A model generated the notes under the pieces. That model did not search any database and was not told the origin of the DNA. It saw only the letters and a list, made by a program, of their open reading frames with translations. Below, one piece after another: positions 18,525-28,059 of a stretch of DNA of 64,000 bases. Position numbers and translations under genes: made by a program. The DNA is from Flavobacterium sp. (GTDB lineage Bacteria; Bacteroidota; Bacteroidia; Flavobacteriales; Flavobacteriaceae). The DNA is taken from the NCBI RefSeq assembly GCF_024642105.1, contig NZ_JAHEBT010000052.1, positions 372,001 to 436,000 on the forward strand. Direction: 5' to 3'. Position 1 is the stretch's first letter; each line of letters starts with the position of its first letter.

Positions 18525-20033
18525 ATGAAAATAATCAAAATAGCCTTAGTGCTACTTATAGCACTCTTATTTTTCAATTTTAAAGATAAAGACCACCCTA
18601 AACCTGTTATCTATCTCGTAGGTGACTCCACTGTAAAAAATGGAAAAGGTGATGGAGCTGGCGGACTTTGGGGTTGGGGCGATTTCATCGGACAATTTTT
18701 GGATACTACAAAAATAAGCGTTCAAAATCATGCCTTAGGCGGAACAAGTAGCCGTACTTTTCAAAGTAAAGGATTATGGGAACCCGTTTACAATAAGCTT
18801 AAAAAGGGAGATTATGTAATAATCCAATTTGGTCACAACGACGATGGACCATTGAACGATACACTTCGTGCAAGAGGTACCATCAAAGGCATTGGAGAAG
18901 AAACCCAAGAAATTGACAATATGCTAACCAAAAAACATGAAACTGTTCACAGCTACGGTTGGTATATACAAAAAATAGTAAAAGAGGTCAAATCAAAAGG
19001 GGCAATCCCAATCATTTGTTCCCCTATTCCAAGAAACGATTGGGCAGCAGGGAAAGTACCAAGAAACGACAAATCGTATGGATTATGGACCAAACAAATT
19101 GCTGAAAAAGAAAACGTGACTTTTATCGATTTGAATGCTATAATGGCTCTTAAAATGGATACATTAGGAGAATCTAATGTTACGGAAACTTATTTTTACA
19201 AAAGAGATCATACACATACTTCTGCAAAAGGGGCTGTGATGTCAGCTACTTCAATTATTGAAGGTTTGAAAGCGAGTGATAACCCATTAAAAAAATACAT
19301 TTTAGACAATCCAAAAATTATACTTCCTGCCAAGAAAAAAATCTATTTGATTGGCGATTCGACAATGGCCAATAATGGCAACAATCCTAATGCCGTAGGT
19401 TGGGGAGTTGCCTTCCCTAAATATTGCGACACCACTAGAATTGAAGTTATCAATAAAGCCCGTGGTGGAAGAAGCACTCGTACTTTTGTTAAAGAAGGAT
19501 TGTGGGATATGGTAAAAAATCAATTAAAACCCGGAGACTTCATTATGATTCAATTTGGTCATAACGATGCTGGAGCGATTGATAAAGAAAAATTTAGAGG
19601 TTCGTTAAAAGGAAATGGTAATGAAACACAACAAGTGGTTCGAGATAGTATCACTGAAACGGTGCAAACTTTTGGTTGGTATATGGAAAAATTCGTCAAA
19701 GAAGCGAAAGAAAAAGGAGCTATTCCAATCGTTTTGAGTCAAACGCCAAGAAACGAATGGCCAAACGACAAAGTGGAACGAAGAGCTGATTCTTACGGAG
19801 GATGGTCGAAAATTGCAGCAGAAAATACAGGTGCTTTTTTCATCGATTTAAACGAACTTGTAGCCTTGAAATACGAGCAATTAGGTAAAGAAAAAGTCAA
19901 TACCTTTTTTCCAAAAGACCATACACATACAGGTATTGATGGGGCTATTTTTAATGCCGAAACGGTTGCCGAAAGCCTAAAAAAAATCAGAAAAATTGGC
20001 CTTGAAGAATATATTATACTTCCAAAAAAATAA
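18525..20033 (+). CDS. Tandem double-SGNH rhamnogalacturonan acetylesterase-like protein
   Basis: 502 aa; two complete modules, VGDSTVKN/GGTSSRTF/IQFGHNDDG/DHTHTSAKG and IGDSTMANN/GGRSTRTF/IQFGHNDAG/DHTHTGIDG. Confidence 0.9.
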   Translation: MKIIKIALVLLIALLFFNFKDKDHPKPVIYLVGDSTVKNGKGDGAGGLWGWGDFIGQFLDTTKISVQNHALGGTSSRTFQSKGLWEPVYNKLKKGDYVIIQFGHNDDGPLNDTLRARGTIKGIGEETQEIDNMLTKKHETVHSYGWYIQKIVKEVKSKGAIPIICSPIPRNDWAAGKVPRNDKSYGLWTKQIAEKENVTFIDLNAIMALKMDTLGESNVTETYFYKRDHTHTSAKGAVMSATSIIEGLKASDNPLKKYILDNPKIILPAKKKIYLIGDSTMANNGNNPNAVGWGVAFPKYCDTTRIEVINKARGGRSTRTFVKEGLWDMVKNQLKPGDFIMIQFGHNDAGAIDKEKFRGSLKGNGNETQQVVRDSITETVQTFGWYMEKFVKEAKEKGAIPIVLSQTPRNEWPNDKVERRADSYGGWSKIAAENTGAFFIDLNELVALKYEQLGKEKVNTFFPKDHTHTGIDGAIFNAETVAESLKKIRKIGLEEYIILPKK

Positions 20034-20037
20034 CAGT

Positions 20038-20066
20038 ATACCCCCGATTAAAAACGGGGGTATTTT
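20038..20066. terminator. Bidirectional rho-independent terminator
   Basis: atacccccg attaaaaa cgggggtat followed by T-rich tract, between convergent genes. Confidence 0.9.
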
Positions 20067-20074
20067 TATAAAAA

Positions 20075-20401
20075 TTAATCCAAATGAAACACCTCTTGTA
20101 ACGGAATTGCAACAGGAGAATTATCCGGATTAGTTTCCATAATATCCGCCATATAACTCCACCACTTTTTAACCACAGGATGGTTAGGCAGATACGATTC
20201 ATTAAAGCCTTCATCTAATTTTTGAAAAGCAAAAAGAGTTAACGTTTCTTCATCAAGAAAAATACTATAATCATGGACTCCTGCTTCAGAAAGCAAGTCT
20301 TGTAATTCAGGCCAAATTTCATCGTGCCTTTTTTTATACTCTGCCTCAAAACCCGGTTTTAATTTCATTTTGAAAGCATTTCGATAGGTATTCTTTGTCA
20401 T
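20075..20401 (-). CDS. rhaM: L-rhamnose mutarotase
   Basis: 108 aa; [67 protein letters not shown]. Confidence 0.93.
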   Translation of the reverse strand: MTKNTYRNAFKMKLKPGFEAEYKKRHDEIWPELQDLLSEAGVHDYSIFLDEETLTLFAFQKLDEGFNESYLPNHPVVKKWWSYMADIMETNPDNSPVAIPLQEVFHLD

Positions 20402-21411
20402 TTTTTATGTTTTAAATTAATCTTCACAATTTGATCACGATGACACATAATTTCACCATTTTTATATTCAAGCTCTGCAAGTTGAATAGAACTTCTTCTA
20501 GTATCGTAAGTATCTTTTCCTTTGTTTTCTGGAATTCGGCCAGGGTGTGTAAAATAAAAAATATAAGCCTTGTTTCCATTTATAATCACATCAGGATGTC
20601 CCCCAATAACTTGATCATCTTGTCCAACCCCTGGAATTTGCAAAATATTTTTCTCTTGTCGATTCCAATTTACAAAATCTTCTGACGAATAAACGCTTAG
20701 TCCATTCCAAGTATCACAAATCATCCAGTTTTTACCTTTCCAATGAAATACTTTGGGCCCTTCTCCTCTATCCTTTATAACCTGCTGATTGATATCTACC
20801 CAGTGGTATAAATCAGGACTATCTGCGTAATAAATAGACTTCTTATCCCGTTCGTTATTGTAATACATTCGCCAATGCCCATTTGGTAATCGAAATACAG
20901 AAGCATCGATACAACGATCTGAAGCCAATTTCAATTCCGATTGAAAATCCCAGTCTAATAAATTTTCACTTGTTAAATGAATAATATAACGTGGATGATT
21001 CCAATCTTCAAAAACACCTGGAACTATGGTCAGGTACATATGAAAAATACCGTTATGTTCAATTACATCTGGTGCCCAATAGGTCGCATTTTCAAGAGCA
21101 TAATTAATCCTACAAGTTTGTTTATAGCTCCAGTGTGCTCCATCTGTAGACGCTGCGATTCCGATAGGAGTGCCATGAACCCAACTCACTCCTTTACTGT
21201 CTTTGTCATTGGCTCTCCTATTAGTGTAGAACATAAACCATTTCTTTTCTTTTAGATTCCAAATTACCGTTGGGTCTGCAGCACCATCGTAAATAGTATC
21301 TCTAAATAACGGTTTACTTGCTATATGACGAGTTTGTGCAATTAAAGGCAAGAATAATACACTAAAAATTATTGAAAGTAAAATCTTATTTTTATCTATT
21401 ATAATTTTCAT
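20398..21411 (-). CDS. Secreted GH43/GH117-like five-bladed beta-propeller glycosidase
   Basis: The track ORF begins at 21441; Met11 at 21411 ([26 protein letters not shown]) fits a signal peptide. [61 protein letters not shown]. Confidence 0.78.
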   Translation of the reverse strand: MKIIIDKNKILLSIIFSVLFLPLIAQTRHIASKPLFRDTIYDGAADPTVIWNLKEKKWFMFYTNRRANDKDSKGVSWVHGTPIGIAASTDGAHWSYKQTCRINYALENATYWAPDVIEHNGIFHMYLTIVPGVFEDWNHPRYIIHLTSENLLDWDFQSELKLASDRCIDASVFRLPNGHWRMYYNNERDKKSIYYADSPDLYHWVDINQQVIKDRGEGPKVFHWKGKNWMICDTWNGLSVYSSEDFVNWNRQEKNILQIPGVGQDDQVIGGHPDVIINGNKAYIFYFTHPGRIPENKGKDTYDTRRSSIQLAELEYKNGEIMCHRDQIVKINLKHKK

Positions 21412-21462
21412 CTTTACATGTTTATAAAACATCAATTCCATATAATTAATTTCTACAACTAA

Positions 21463-23007
21463 TTAAAAATTCATATACGTTTTCTCTGGCCAATCATCAG
21501 TACGGAATGGTGATGCTGGCAAATTCTCTTTATTATATAAATTAGGTTCTGGAATGGCTTTCCATGCAAATCGAACCGCTACTGGTTTTTTTACTTTTGA
21601 CGAAGAAACCAACACAGATTTACCCTTTATTACTGCCTCAGCAGGATAAAATAATTTATCTTCTCCTGCAATTTCAAATTCTGTTAGGTGTTCTCCTTTT
21701 TGCATTAGACCTGAATCAGCGTAATCAAAATAAATTTGGATACGAGACCCTACTAATTTCATATGATTGTATATTGGTCCCGAATAAGTCAAATTAGATT
21801 CTCCATACGTTTTAGCACGAGCCCAAATAGCAAGTCTTTTTCCAACTGTTTGTTTGTCAATTGGATGAATATTTTTAGCATCCCCTACATCTGTTGTAAC
21901 CACCATCCCTGAATTATTTATAGTTTTCAAGGCCAATAACTGTGCTTCTCTTATCTCTGCATTTTGGCCTTGGTGAGGTGTTATTTGAACATAATAAAAA
22001 GGGAAATCGCCTTGTTTCCAATCGTCTCTCCAGTTTTTAACCATCGCTGGAAATAAAGTTCTATATTGATAAGCCCTTTCTGAGTTACTCTCTCCTTGGT
22101 ACCAGATAACTCCTTTCATAGTGTAGTTAATCAATGGATAAAGCATTGCATTGTACAACACACAAGGTTCTTTATTAACACTCTCTTTTGTTGGTTTTTT
22201 AAATACCGCTTTAGCTAAATCCGAATCCTTATTGGTTTCTAATTTTTGCTGACGAATATTTAAATAATATTTTTCTAAAGCGGCATTGTATTCTTTTTCT
22301 TTGACAGCATTACGCTCTAGAATAGGTAAGAAATCAGGATTGGATTCTAATACTTGTTGCGAAGTCCATGCCTCAGCTTTGGTACCTCCCCAAGAAGAAG
22401 AAATCAAACCAATTGGAATACGTAAATTTTCATAAAGATCTCTACCAAAAAAATAAGCTACAGCCGAAAAGGTAGTAATTGTACTCGAATTGCATTCTTT
22501 CCAACTACCTTTAACATCATTTAAGGGCTTTTGGGAAGCATCTAATGCCACCGTAAACAGTCGTATATTGGGATAGTTTGCCTTTTCTACTTCTTCTTGA
22601 TAGTTCTTAACTCCTGTTTTCCAAGTTTTCTCTTCTCTTCCTACAGGGAAAAACATATTGGATTGACCCGAACATATCCATACTTCTCCAATCAAAATAT
22701 TGTGAAGTATAATTTTATTTTTTCCTTCTAATTCAATAGTATACGTTTTTGTGCTTCCTGCAGGAGTTGTAACAGTTGTTTTCCAATTGCCTTCTGTATC
22801 AGCTATGATTTCTAAAGGAAACGTTTGCCAGCCCGTCTGAATACTAATTTTCTCATTTGGCGATGCCCATCCCCATAAATTAACCACAGCGTTTTGTTGT
22901 AAAACCATATTGTCTCCTACTAAAGACGGCAATTTAATTTGGGCATTGGCCGAAAACAGGAAACAAATAAAGGCTACAAATACTGTTATTTTTTTTAAAC
23001 TCATCAT
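21463..23007 (-). CDS. Sialate O-acetylesterase-like SGNH esterase (SASA family)
   Basis: 514 aa; LPSLVGDNMVLQQ, VWICSGQSNMFFPV, IGLISSSWGGTKAEAW, MKGVIWYQGESNSERAYQY. Confidence 0.9.
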   Translation of the reverse strand: MMSLKKITVFVAFICFLFSANAQIKLPSLVGDNMVLQQNAVVNLWGWASPNEKISIQTGWQTFPLEIIADTEGNWKTTVTTPAGSTKTYTIELEGKNKIILHNILIGEVWICSGQSNMFFPVGREEKTWKTGVKNYQEEVEKANYPNIRLFTVALDASQKPLNDVKGSWKECNSSTITTFSAVAYFFGRDLYENLRIPIGLISSSWGGTKAEAWTSQQVLESNPDFLPILERNAVKEKEYNAALEKYYLNIRQQKLETNKDSDLAKAVFKKPTKESVNKEPCVLYNAMLYPLINYTMKGVIWYQGESNSERAYQYRTLFPAMVKNWRDDWKQGDFPFYYVQITPHQGQNAEIREAQLLALKTINNSGMVVTTDVGDAKNIHPIDKQTVGKRLAIWARAKTYGESNLTYSGPIYNHMKLVGSRIQIYFDYADSGLMQKGEHLTEFEIAGEDKLFYPAEAVIKGKSVLVSSSKVKKPVAVRFAWKAIPEPNLYNKENLPASPFRTDDWPEKTYMNF

Positions 23008-23033
23008 TGTAAATAAATTTTAACGGATAGATT

Positions 23034-23081
23034 TTAAAGATACTAGAGCTAATTAATATGAGTATCCTGTACTAGCCTGCA
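23034..23081 (-). promoter_or_regulatory. Operator site 4 plus -7 box (SASA/GH43-like/rhaM operon)
   Basis: Gene orientation GCAGGCTAGT-ACAGGAT, 21 bp, TATCTTTA. Confidence 0.82.
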
Positions 23082-23086
23082 AAATA

Positions 23087-23114
23087 AAAAGGCGCTATAA
23101 GTATAGCGCCTTTT
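23087..23114 (-). terminator. Terminator after SusC/SusD operon 1
   Basis: aaaaggcgctata/tatagcgcctttt, perfect 13-bp stem, 20 bp downstream of the SusD stop. Confidence 0.85.
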
Positions 23115-23133
23115 AAGGAATTCAAACAATTTA

Positions 23134-24651
23134 TTAATATCCAGGATTTTGAGTATATAATCCCGGTGCAGCTAAAATTTCTTGCAAAGGAATTGGATAT
23201 AGCAACGAATTTTTATCAATAGTAAGTATCTTATTATTGATATCTTCTGTCGCTTTCCAAGCATTCATAATAGTCAAAGCATTTCCTGATCGAATTAAAT
23301 CAAACCATCTAGTCCCTTCAGAGAAAAATTCTTTTCTTCTTTCATCAAATAATTGATCTAAAGTTGTATTCAAAGCATTTGCAGGAATACCAGCTCTCGT
23401 TCTAACTTGATTCATAATAGCATCTACGTCAGCTTGAGTTCCTCCACCTCCGTGAAGCGTACATTCAGCCATCATCATTAAAATATCTGTATAACGCATC
23501 ACCATAAAATCAACACCCCAATCTGTTCTAGATAATCCATATCTAGTTTTATCAATGTATTTTTTGAAAACAGGTAACGTATAAGCCACATTTGAAGCCG
23601 TATAACTCGTTGCTATACCTTGTATTTTTCTTTTATCAACGGAACTAAATTTATTAAGAAATTCATTTGAAATTGGTCTAGCTTCCAAAGAACCTTGCTG
23701 TGCTAAACCTAAAGAAGTGAAATACGGCTCATATCCTACTTCAATAACAAAATTACCTCCTACTCCATTTCCAGTTCCTTGTGTGTATGGAATTGTTAAA
23801 ACATTTTCTTTATTTGCGAGACCTTCAACTGTAAAAATAGCCGCATAGTCTGTTCCAAATGCATACAACCCACTATTCTTGATATCTAATAATTGTTGGT
23901 ACGCTTTATCCCATTCATTCAATCCTAGAGTAGAACCATCTATACCGTATGTTGGACTAGAACGAGTCATATACACTAATCCTAAGATTCCTTTTGCAGC
24001 ATATTTAGTCGCTCTTCCGTAATCTGCAGCTGCGTAAGATGCTGGTAAATCAGCTATTGCTTTTTCTAGGTCAGAAATAATTAACGTATACACGTCTTTA
24101 ACAGGGGTTCTTCCAATTTTTGCTGCTTCTTGAGCTGACATCGTTTTATCGATTAACGGCACACTTCCAAACCATCTGATTAAATCAAAATAACAGAACG
24201 CACGTAAAAAACGAGCTTCGGCCGCCATTGTTGCTCTATCAGTAGTATTAGTGATAATAGAACCTTTTTGGTCTATTTTTTCTAATAATTGATTGGCTAA
24301 ATAAATAGCTTTATAATTACTTACGTAAGCTTCTTTCAAATAAGAATTAGAAGCTATTGAAGTATAAAAACTATTAATCCCTTCCCATTCTCTTGATGCA
24401 GTAGTAGTAGCATACAAGTTGTCAGATCTTGTTTCACTCAAATTCAATACTCTATTGGCATACCCATATTCGTTAGCTCCGTGGAATGCAAACGAATAAA
24501 CACCATTTCTAGCCTGAATAAAATCATTAGGCGTTGAATAGAAGTTCTCTGTAGTACCTTGGGATAAAGGAAGTTGATTTAACTCCTCATCACATGACGC
24601 TAGAACAAATAATATAAAAATATTTGCTACTAAATAAATATATTTCTTCAT
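23134..24651 (-). CDS. susD: SusD/RagB-family outer-membrane glycan-binding lipoprotein (1)
   Basis: 505 aa; lipobox LFVLASCDEELNQLP, EARFLRAFCYFDLIRWFGSVPLID, DERRKEFFSEGTRWFDLIRSG, C-terminal NPGY. Confidence 0.95.
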   Translation of the reverse strand: MKKYIYLVANIFILFVLASCDEELNQLPLSQGTTENFYSTPNDFIQARNGVYSFAFHGANEYGYANRVLNLSETRSDNLYATTTASREWEGINSFYTSIASNSYLKEAYVSNYKAIYLANQLLEKIDQKGSIITNTTDRATMAAEARFLRAFCYFDLIRWFGSVPLIDKTMSAQEAAKIGRTPVKDVYTLIISDLEKAIADLPASYAAADYGRATKYAAKGILGLVYMTRSSPTYGIDGSTLGLNEWDKAYQQLLDIKNSGLYAFGTDYAAIFTVEGLANKENVLTIPYTQGTGNGVGGNFVIEVGYEPYFTSLGLAQQGSLEARPISNEFLNKFSSVDKRKIQGIATSYTASNVAYTLPVFKKYIDKTRYGLSRTDWGVDFMVMRYTDILMMMAECTLHGGGGTQADVDAIMNQVRTRAGIPANALNTTLDQLFDERRKEFFSEGTRWFDLIRSGNALTIMNAWKATEDINNKILTIDKNSLLYPIPLQEILAAPGLYTQNPGY

Positions 24652-24658
24652 CTTATTT

Positions 24659-27600
24659 TTAATTAAAATTAATGTTAAGTCCTAGTACCAATGATTTTGC
24701 CAAAGGTGCTCCTCCGTAATCAACAGGCAAAGCAAATGCTCCATCAGAACTTGCGGCAGTATTAACCGCTTCTGGATTGTATCCTACTTTGTATTTGTTC
24801 CAATAGAACCAGTTCTCTCCACTTATGTAGATTCTAGCTTTATCAATTCTTGTTAAAGATTTTACAGCTTTAGACAAATCATATCCTAGAGTAATATTTC
24901 TGACACTTAGATAATCTGAACTATATAACCAATCCGTATTAGCTTGGTAACCAAAAGAAGTTTTCCAATTACCTCTTACAGCAGGATTTACATCTAAATT
25001 ATTTTCTCCAGCCGACATCCCTGTACGATTAATACCTCTACCTATCAATCCGTATACAGTACCTCCATTTTGTCCTTGAACTAGAACATTCAAATCAAAA
25101 TCTTTATACTTAAATGTATTAGTGATTCCCCAAGTAATTTTAGGTGTTGGATTCCCAACATCAACTCGGTCATCCGCAGTAATTTTTTTGTCCCCATTTT
25201 GGTCAACATATCTTGGATCTCCTAATTTTAAAACATTCCCTCCAATTGTTGTTCCTCCTTTATCAATATCAGCTTGAGTAACTACACCATCCTGAACTAG
25301 CATATATAAAGTATACATTGGTTTCCCTACTTCTAATTTTACGTATGGAACTCCATTAAGACTTGTAGATATTTCAATCTTAGATTGACCCGGACCTAAA
25401 GCTAAAACTTTATTTTCATTGTGACTTAAATTAAGTGAAGTCTTCCATTTGAAACTTTTTGTAGCAACATTAGAAGTATTCAATTCAAATTCCCATCCTT
25501 GGTTTTGTACTTTACCAACATTAGTCAGATAGTTAGTAAATCCAGACGCACCCACTACAGGTACTTGTAATAATAAATCGCTATTGATTTTTCTGTACAC
25601 CTCAAATGTTCCTGAAATTCTGTTTTTCAAAATTGAAAAGTCCAAACCTAAGTCGGTACTTTTAGATTCTTCCCAATGTAATAATGGGTTCGGTATTGAA
25701 CCAACACCTTGACCTAAACTATTAGCACCTCCTAGGGTGTAATTATAACTTGCTAAAGTAGAATAAGCTGCGTAATTACCAATATTATTACTACCATTAA
25801 CCCCTGCACTCGCTCTTAGTTTTAAATCATTAATCCAATCCACTTTTTTCATAAAACCTTCTTGGGTAACTCTCCAACCCAAAGACAATGATGGAAATAC
25901 TCCCCAACGTTGTTGAAACCCAAATTTAGAAGACCCATCTCGTCTAATACTAGCAGAAATTAAGTACTTCTCTTTAAAATCATATTGTAACCTTCCAAAG
26001 TATGAAAGTAATGTATTCTTTTCTGAATTGGTAGTCCCTGTTGAACCTGTAGGCAAAGTCTCAATAGAAAAACTATTATAAAGAGCACCTGATGCAAGAT
26101 TAGACCTAGTCATTTGGTAGGAACTGAATGATTGTCCTAATAATAAATTGAAACTATGATCTTTAAAAGATTTGATATAATTTAAAGTATTCTCATTTAC
26201 AATGTTTTGTCTTCTATAAGTATTATATGCCCCGATAATACCTGTTAGAAGGTTACTTGGTGTATAATTCTCAGTGGTATTATCTGTATTATCAAAGTTT
26301 ATTGTACTCTTTAACGTTAAATTGCTACTTAATTTATAACTCGCATAAGATGAAATTAAATTTCTATACATCGAGTTTTTTCCTTTTCTAGCCAATAAAT
26401 TTAACATACTAGTAGTACTACTACCCCAAGCATATCGAACAGTATACTGCTCACCTAAATCATTAAAGGCGTTTTCAAAAACAGGAGGAGCACCAAGAGC
26501 TTTGTGTAAAGTATTATCTTTACCTTCAACTCCCGGATCGTCTTTAATAGAATAAGATGGTGCTAAATTAAATCCTACTTTAAAACTATCTGATAATTTG
26601 ATATCAATGTTTGCTCTAGCAGAAAACAATGAATATTCTGTACCAATAATATAACCTGTGTTTTTTGAATAATTAGCAGACACGTAGTAATTTACCGCAT
26701 CTGATGCTCCTGAAGCTGACAACTGATAATTTTTAAATTCTCCTGTACGGAAAATTTTATCCTGCCAATCAATATAATCAAGACCCGGATGACCTGGCAT
26801 ATCCCATCTAGCATCATATACATACGAAGTATATTTAGAATTACTTGGTATCAAAGGTGTAGATGGATATCTTAGATTATAAGTGGCTATTCTTTCTGCT
26901 ATAGTTTGAGTAGCTGTTGCTCCTGGTATTCCTGATGTTATCCAGTTATCATCTATAAATGTTTTTTGTCTAGCTATCCATTGATCTGCATTCAAAACAT
27001 CAACTCGATTAGCTTCCTTACTTAATCCTGAATAAGTATTAAACGTGAATTTAGCTTTTCCTGCTTTACCTCTCTTGGTGGTGATAAGCACCACTCCATT
27101 TGAAGCTCTAGAACCATAGATTGCAGCGGCGGCGGCATCTTTAAGAACTTCAACAGAGGCAATATCGTTGGGATTCATATTATCTAAGGGGCTTCCATTT
27201 GAAAAACCTCCTGCACTGTTCCCTCCTTCTGTGTGAATAGGAAATCCATCGATAACGTACAAAGGTTCATTACCCGCAGAAATAGATCCTGCTCCTCTAA
27301 TCTCCACACTGAAAGGTTGGCCTGGCAAACCTGTAGTTTGTTTTACTCTAACCCCAGCTATTTGTCCTACCATTCCTTGATCTAATCTTGAAATAGGTCT
27401 CTCCGTAAAACTTTCTGTTTTAATAGAAGACATAGAACCTGTAGTAACTTTTTTCTTTTGAGTACCGTAACCAACAACCACGACCTCGTTTAAGGACTCA
27501 TTTTCGGTTTCTAAAGCAATAGTATACGAACTCGCACTACCCACTTTTTGTTCTTTGGATTTAAAACCTATATAAGAAAACACTAATGTACCTCCATTAG

Positions 27601-27799
27601 ATACGGAAATACTAAATTTCCCATCGAAGTCTGTACTTACTGCCTTTTTAGTTCCTTTTACCAAGACAGTAACCCCTGGTAAAGGTTGGCCTGAAGGATC
27701 GTTAACCTTCCCTGTAACCAATTTTTCTTGAGCAAACGCTGATGTACACATTAATGTATACATAATGATGCTCATTAAAAGAATAATTTTGTTCTTCAT
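24659..27799 (-). CDS. susC: SusC/RagA-family TonB-dependent transporter (1)
   Basis: 1046 aa; carboxypeptidase-D-like N-domain, NEVVVVGYGTQKKK, plug IRGAGSISAGNEPLYVIDGFP, KDAAAAAIYGSRASNGVVLITTKRGK. Confidence 0.96.
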   Translation of the reverse strand: MKNKIILLMSIIMYTLMCTSAFAQEKLVTGKVNDPSGQPLPGVTVLVKGTKKAVSTDFDGKFSISVSNGGTLVFSYIGFKSKEQKVGSASSYTIALETENESLNEVVVVGYGTQKKKVTTGSMSSIKTESFTERPISRLDQGMVGQIAGVRVKQTTGLPGQPFSVEIRGAGSISAGNEPLYVIDGFPIHTEGGNSAGGFSNGSPLDNMNPNDIASVEVLKDAAAAAIYGSRASNGVVLITTKRGKAGKAKFTFNTYSGLSKEANRVDVLNADQWIARQKTFIDDNWITSGIPGATATQTIAERIATYNLRYPSTPLIPSNSKYTSYVYDARWDMPGHPGLDYIDWQDKIFRTGEFKNYQLSASGASDAVNYYVSANYSKNTGYIIGTEYSLFSARANIDIKLSDSFKVGFNLAPSYSIKDDPGVEGKDNTLHKALGAPPVFENAFNDLGEQYTVRYAWGSSTTSMLNLLARKGKNSMYRNLISSYASYKLSSNLTLKSTINFDNTDNTTENYTPSNLLTGIIGAYNTYRRQNIVNENTLNYIKSFKDHSFNLLLGQSFSSYQMTRSNLASGALYNSFSIETLPTGSTGTTNSEKNTLLSYFGRLQYDFKEKYLISASIRRDGSSKFGFQQRWGVFPSLSLGWRVTQEGFMKKVDWINDLKLRASAGVNGSNNIGNYAAYSTLASYNYTLGGANSLGQGVGSIPNPLLHWEESKSTDLGLDFSILKNRISGTFEVYRKINSDLLLQVPVVGASGFTNYLTNVGKVQNQGWEFELNTSNVATKSFKWKTSLNLSHNENKVLALGPGQSKIEISTSLNGVPYVKLEVGKPMYTLYMLVQDGVVTQADIDKGGTTIGGNVLKLGDPRYVDQNGDKKITADDRVDVGNPTPKITWGITNTFKYKDFDLNVLVQGQNGGTVYGLIGRGINRTGMSAGENNLDVNPAVRGNWKTSFGYQANTDWLYSSDYLSVRNITLGYDLSKAVKSLTRIDKARIYISGENWFYWNKYKVGYNPEAVNTAASSDGAFALPVDYGGAPLAKSLVLGLNINFN

Positions 27800-27828
27800 T
27801 TTACAATAATTTTGGTTGTTAATTAAAC

Positions 27829-27877
27829 CAAATGTATTTATAACGTTTTCGCTTTCTGTCCTGTACTTTCCTGTAGG
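27829..27877 (-). promoter_or_regulatory. Operator site 5 plus -7 box (SusC/SusD operon 1)
   Basis: Gene orientation ACAGGAAAGT-ACAGGAC, 21 bp, TACATTTG. Confidence 0.88.
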
Positions 27878-27960
27878 AATTGTTGTAACTGAATTAAAAA
27901 ATACTAATTAAATATTTAAACAATTGAAAATCAATTATTTAAATATTTTATTTTGCAATA

Positions 27961-27997
27961 AAAAAAACGCACTTTTTTGAAAAAAGTGCGTTTTTTT
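27961..27997 (-). terminator. Stem-loop terminator after GH2
   Basis: aaaaaaacgcacttttttgaaaaaagtgcgttttttt. Confidence 0.85.
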
Positions 27998-28059
27998 GAA
28001 ACTTTTCCTTTTTTTAAATCATAAAAAAATCATTACAATTTACTGTATTGGTTTAATAA

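Noticed and set aside
18525-20033. Frameshift or assembly artefact causing the double-SGNH protein
   Set aside because: The ORF is continuous and the two modules differ at many positions, so it is not a recent mis-assembled duplicate.
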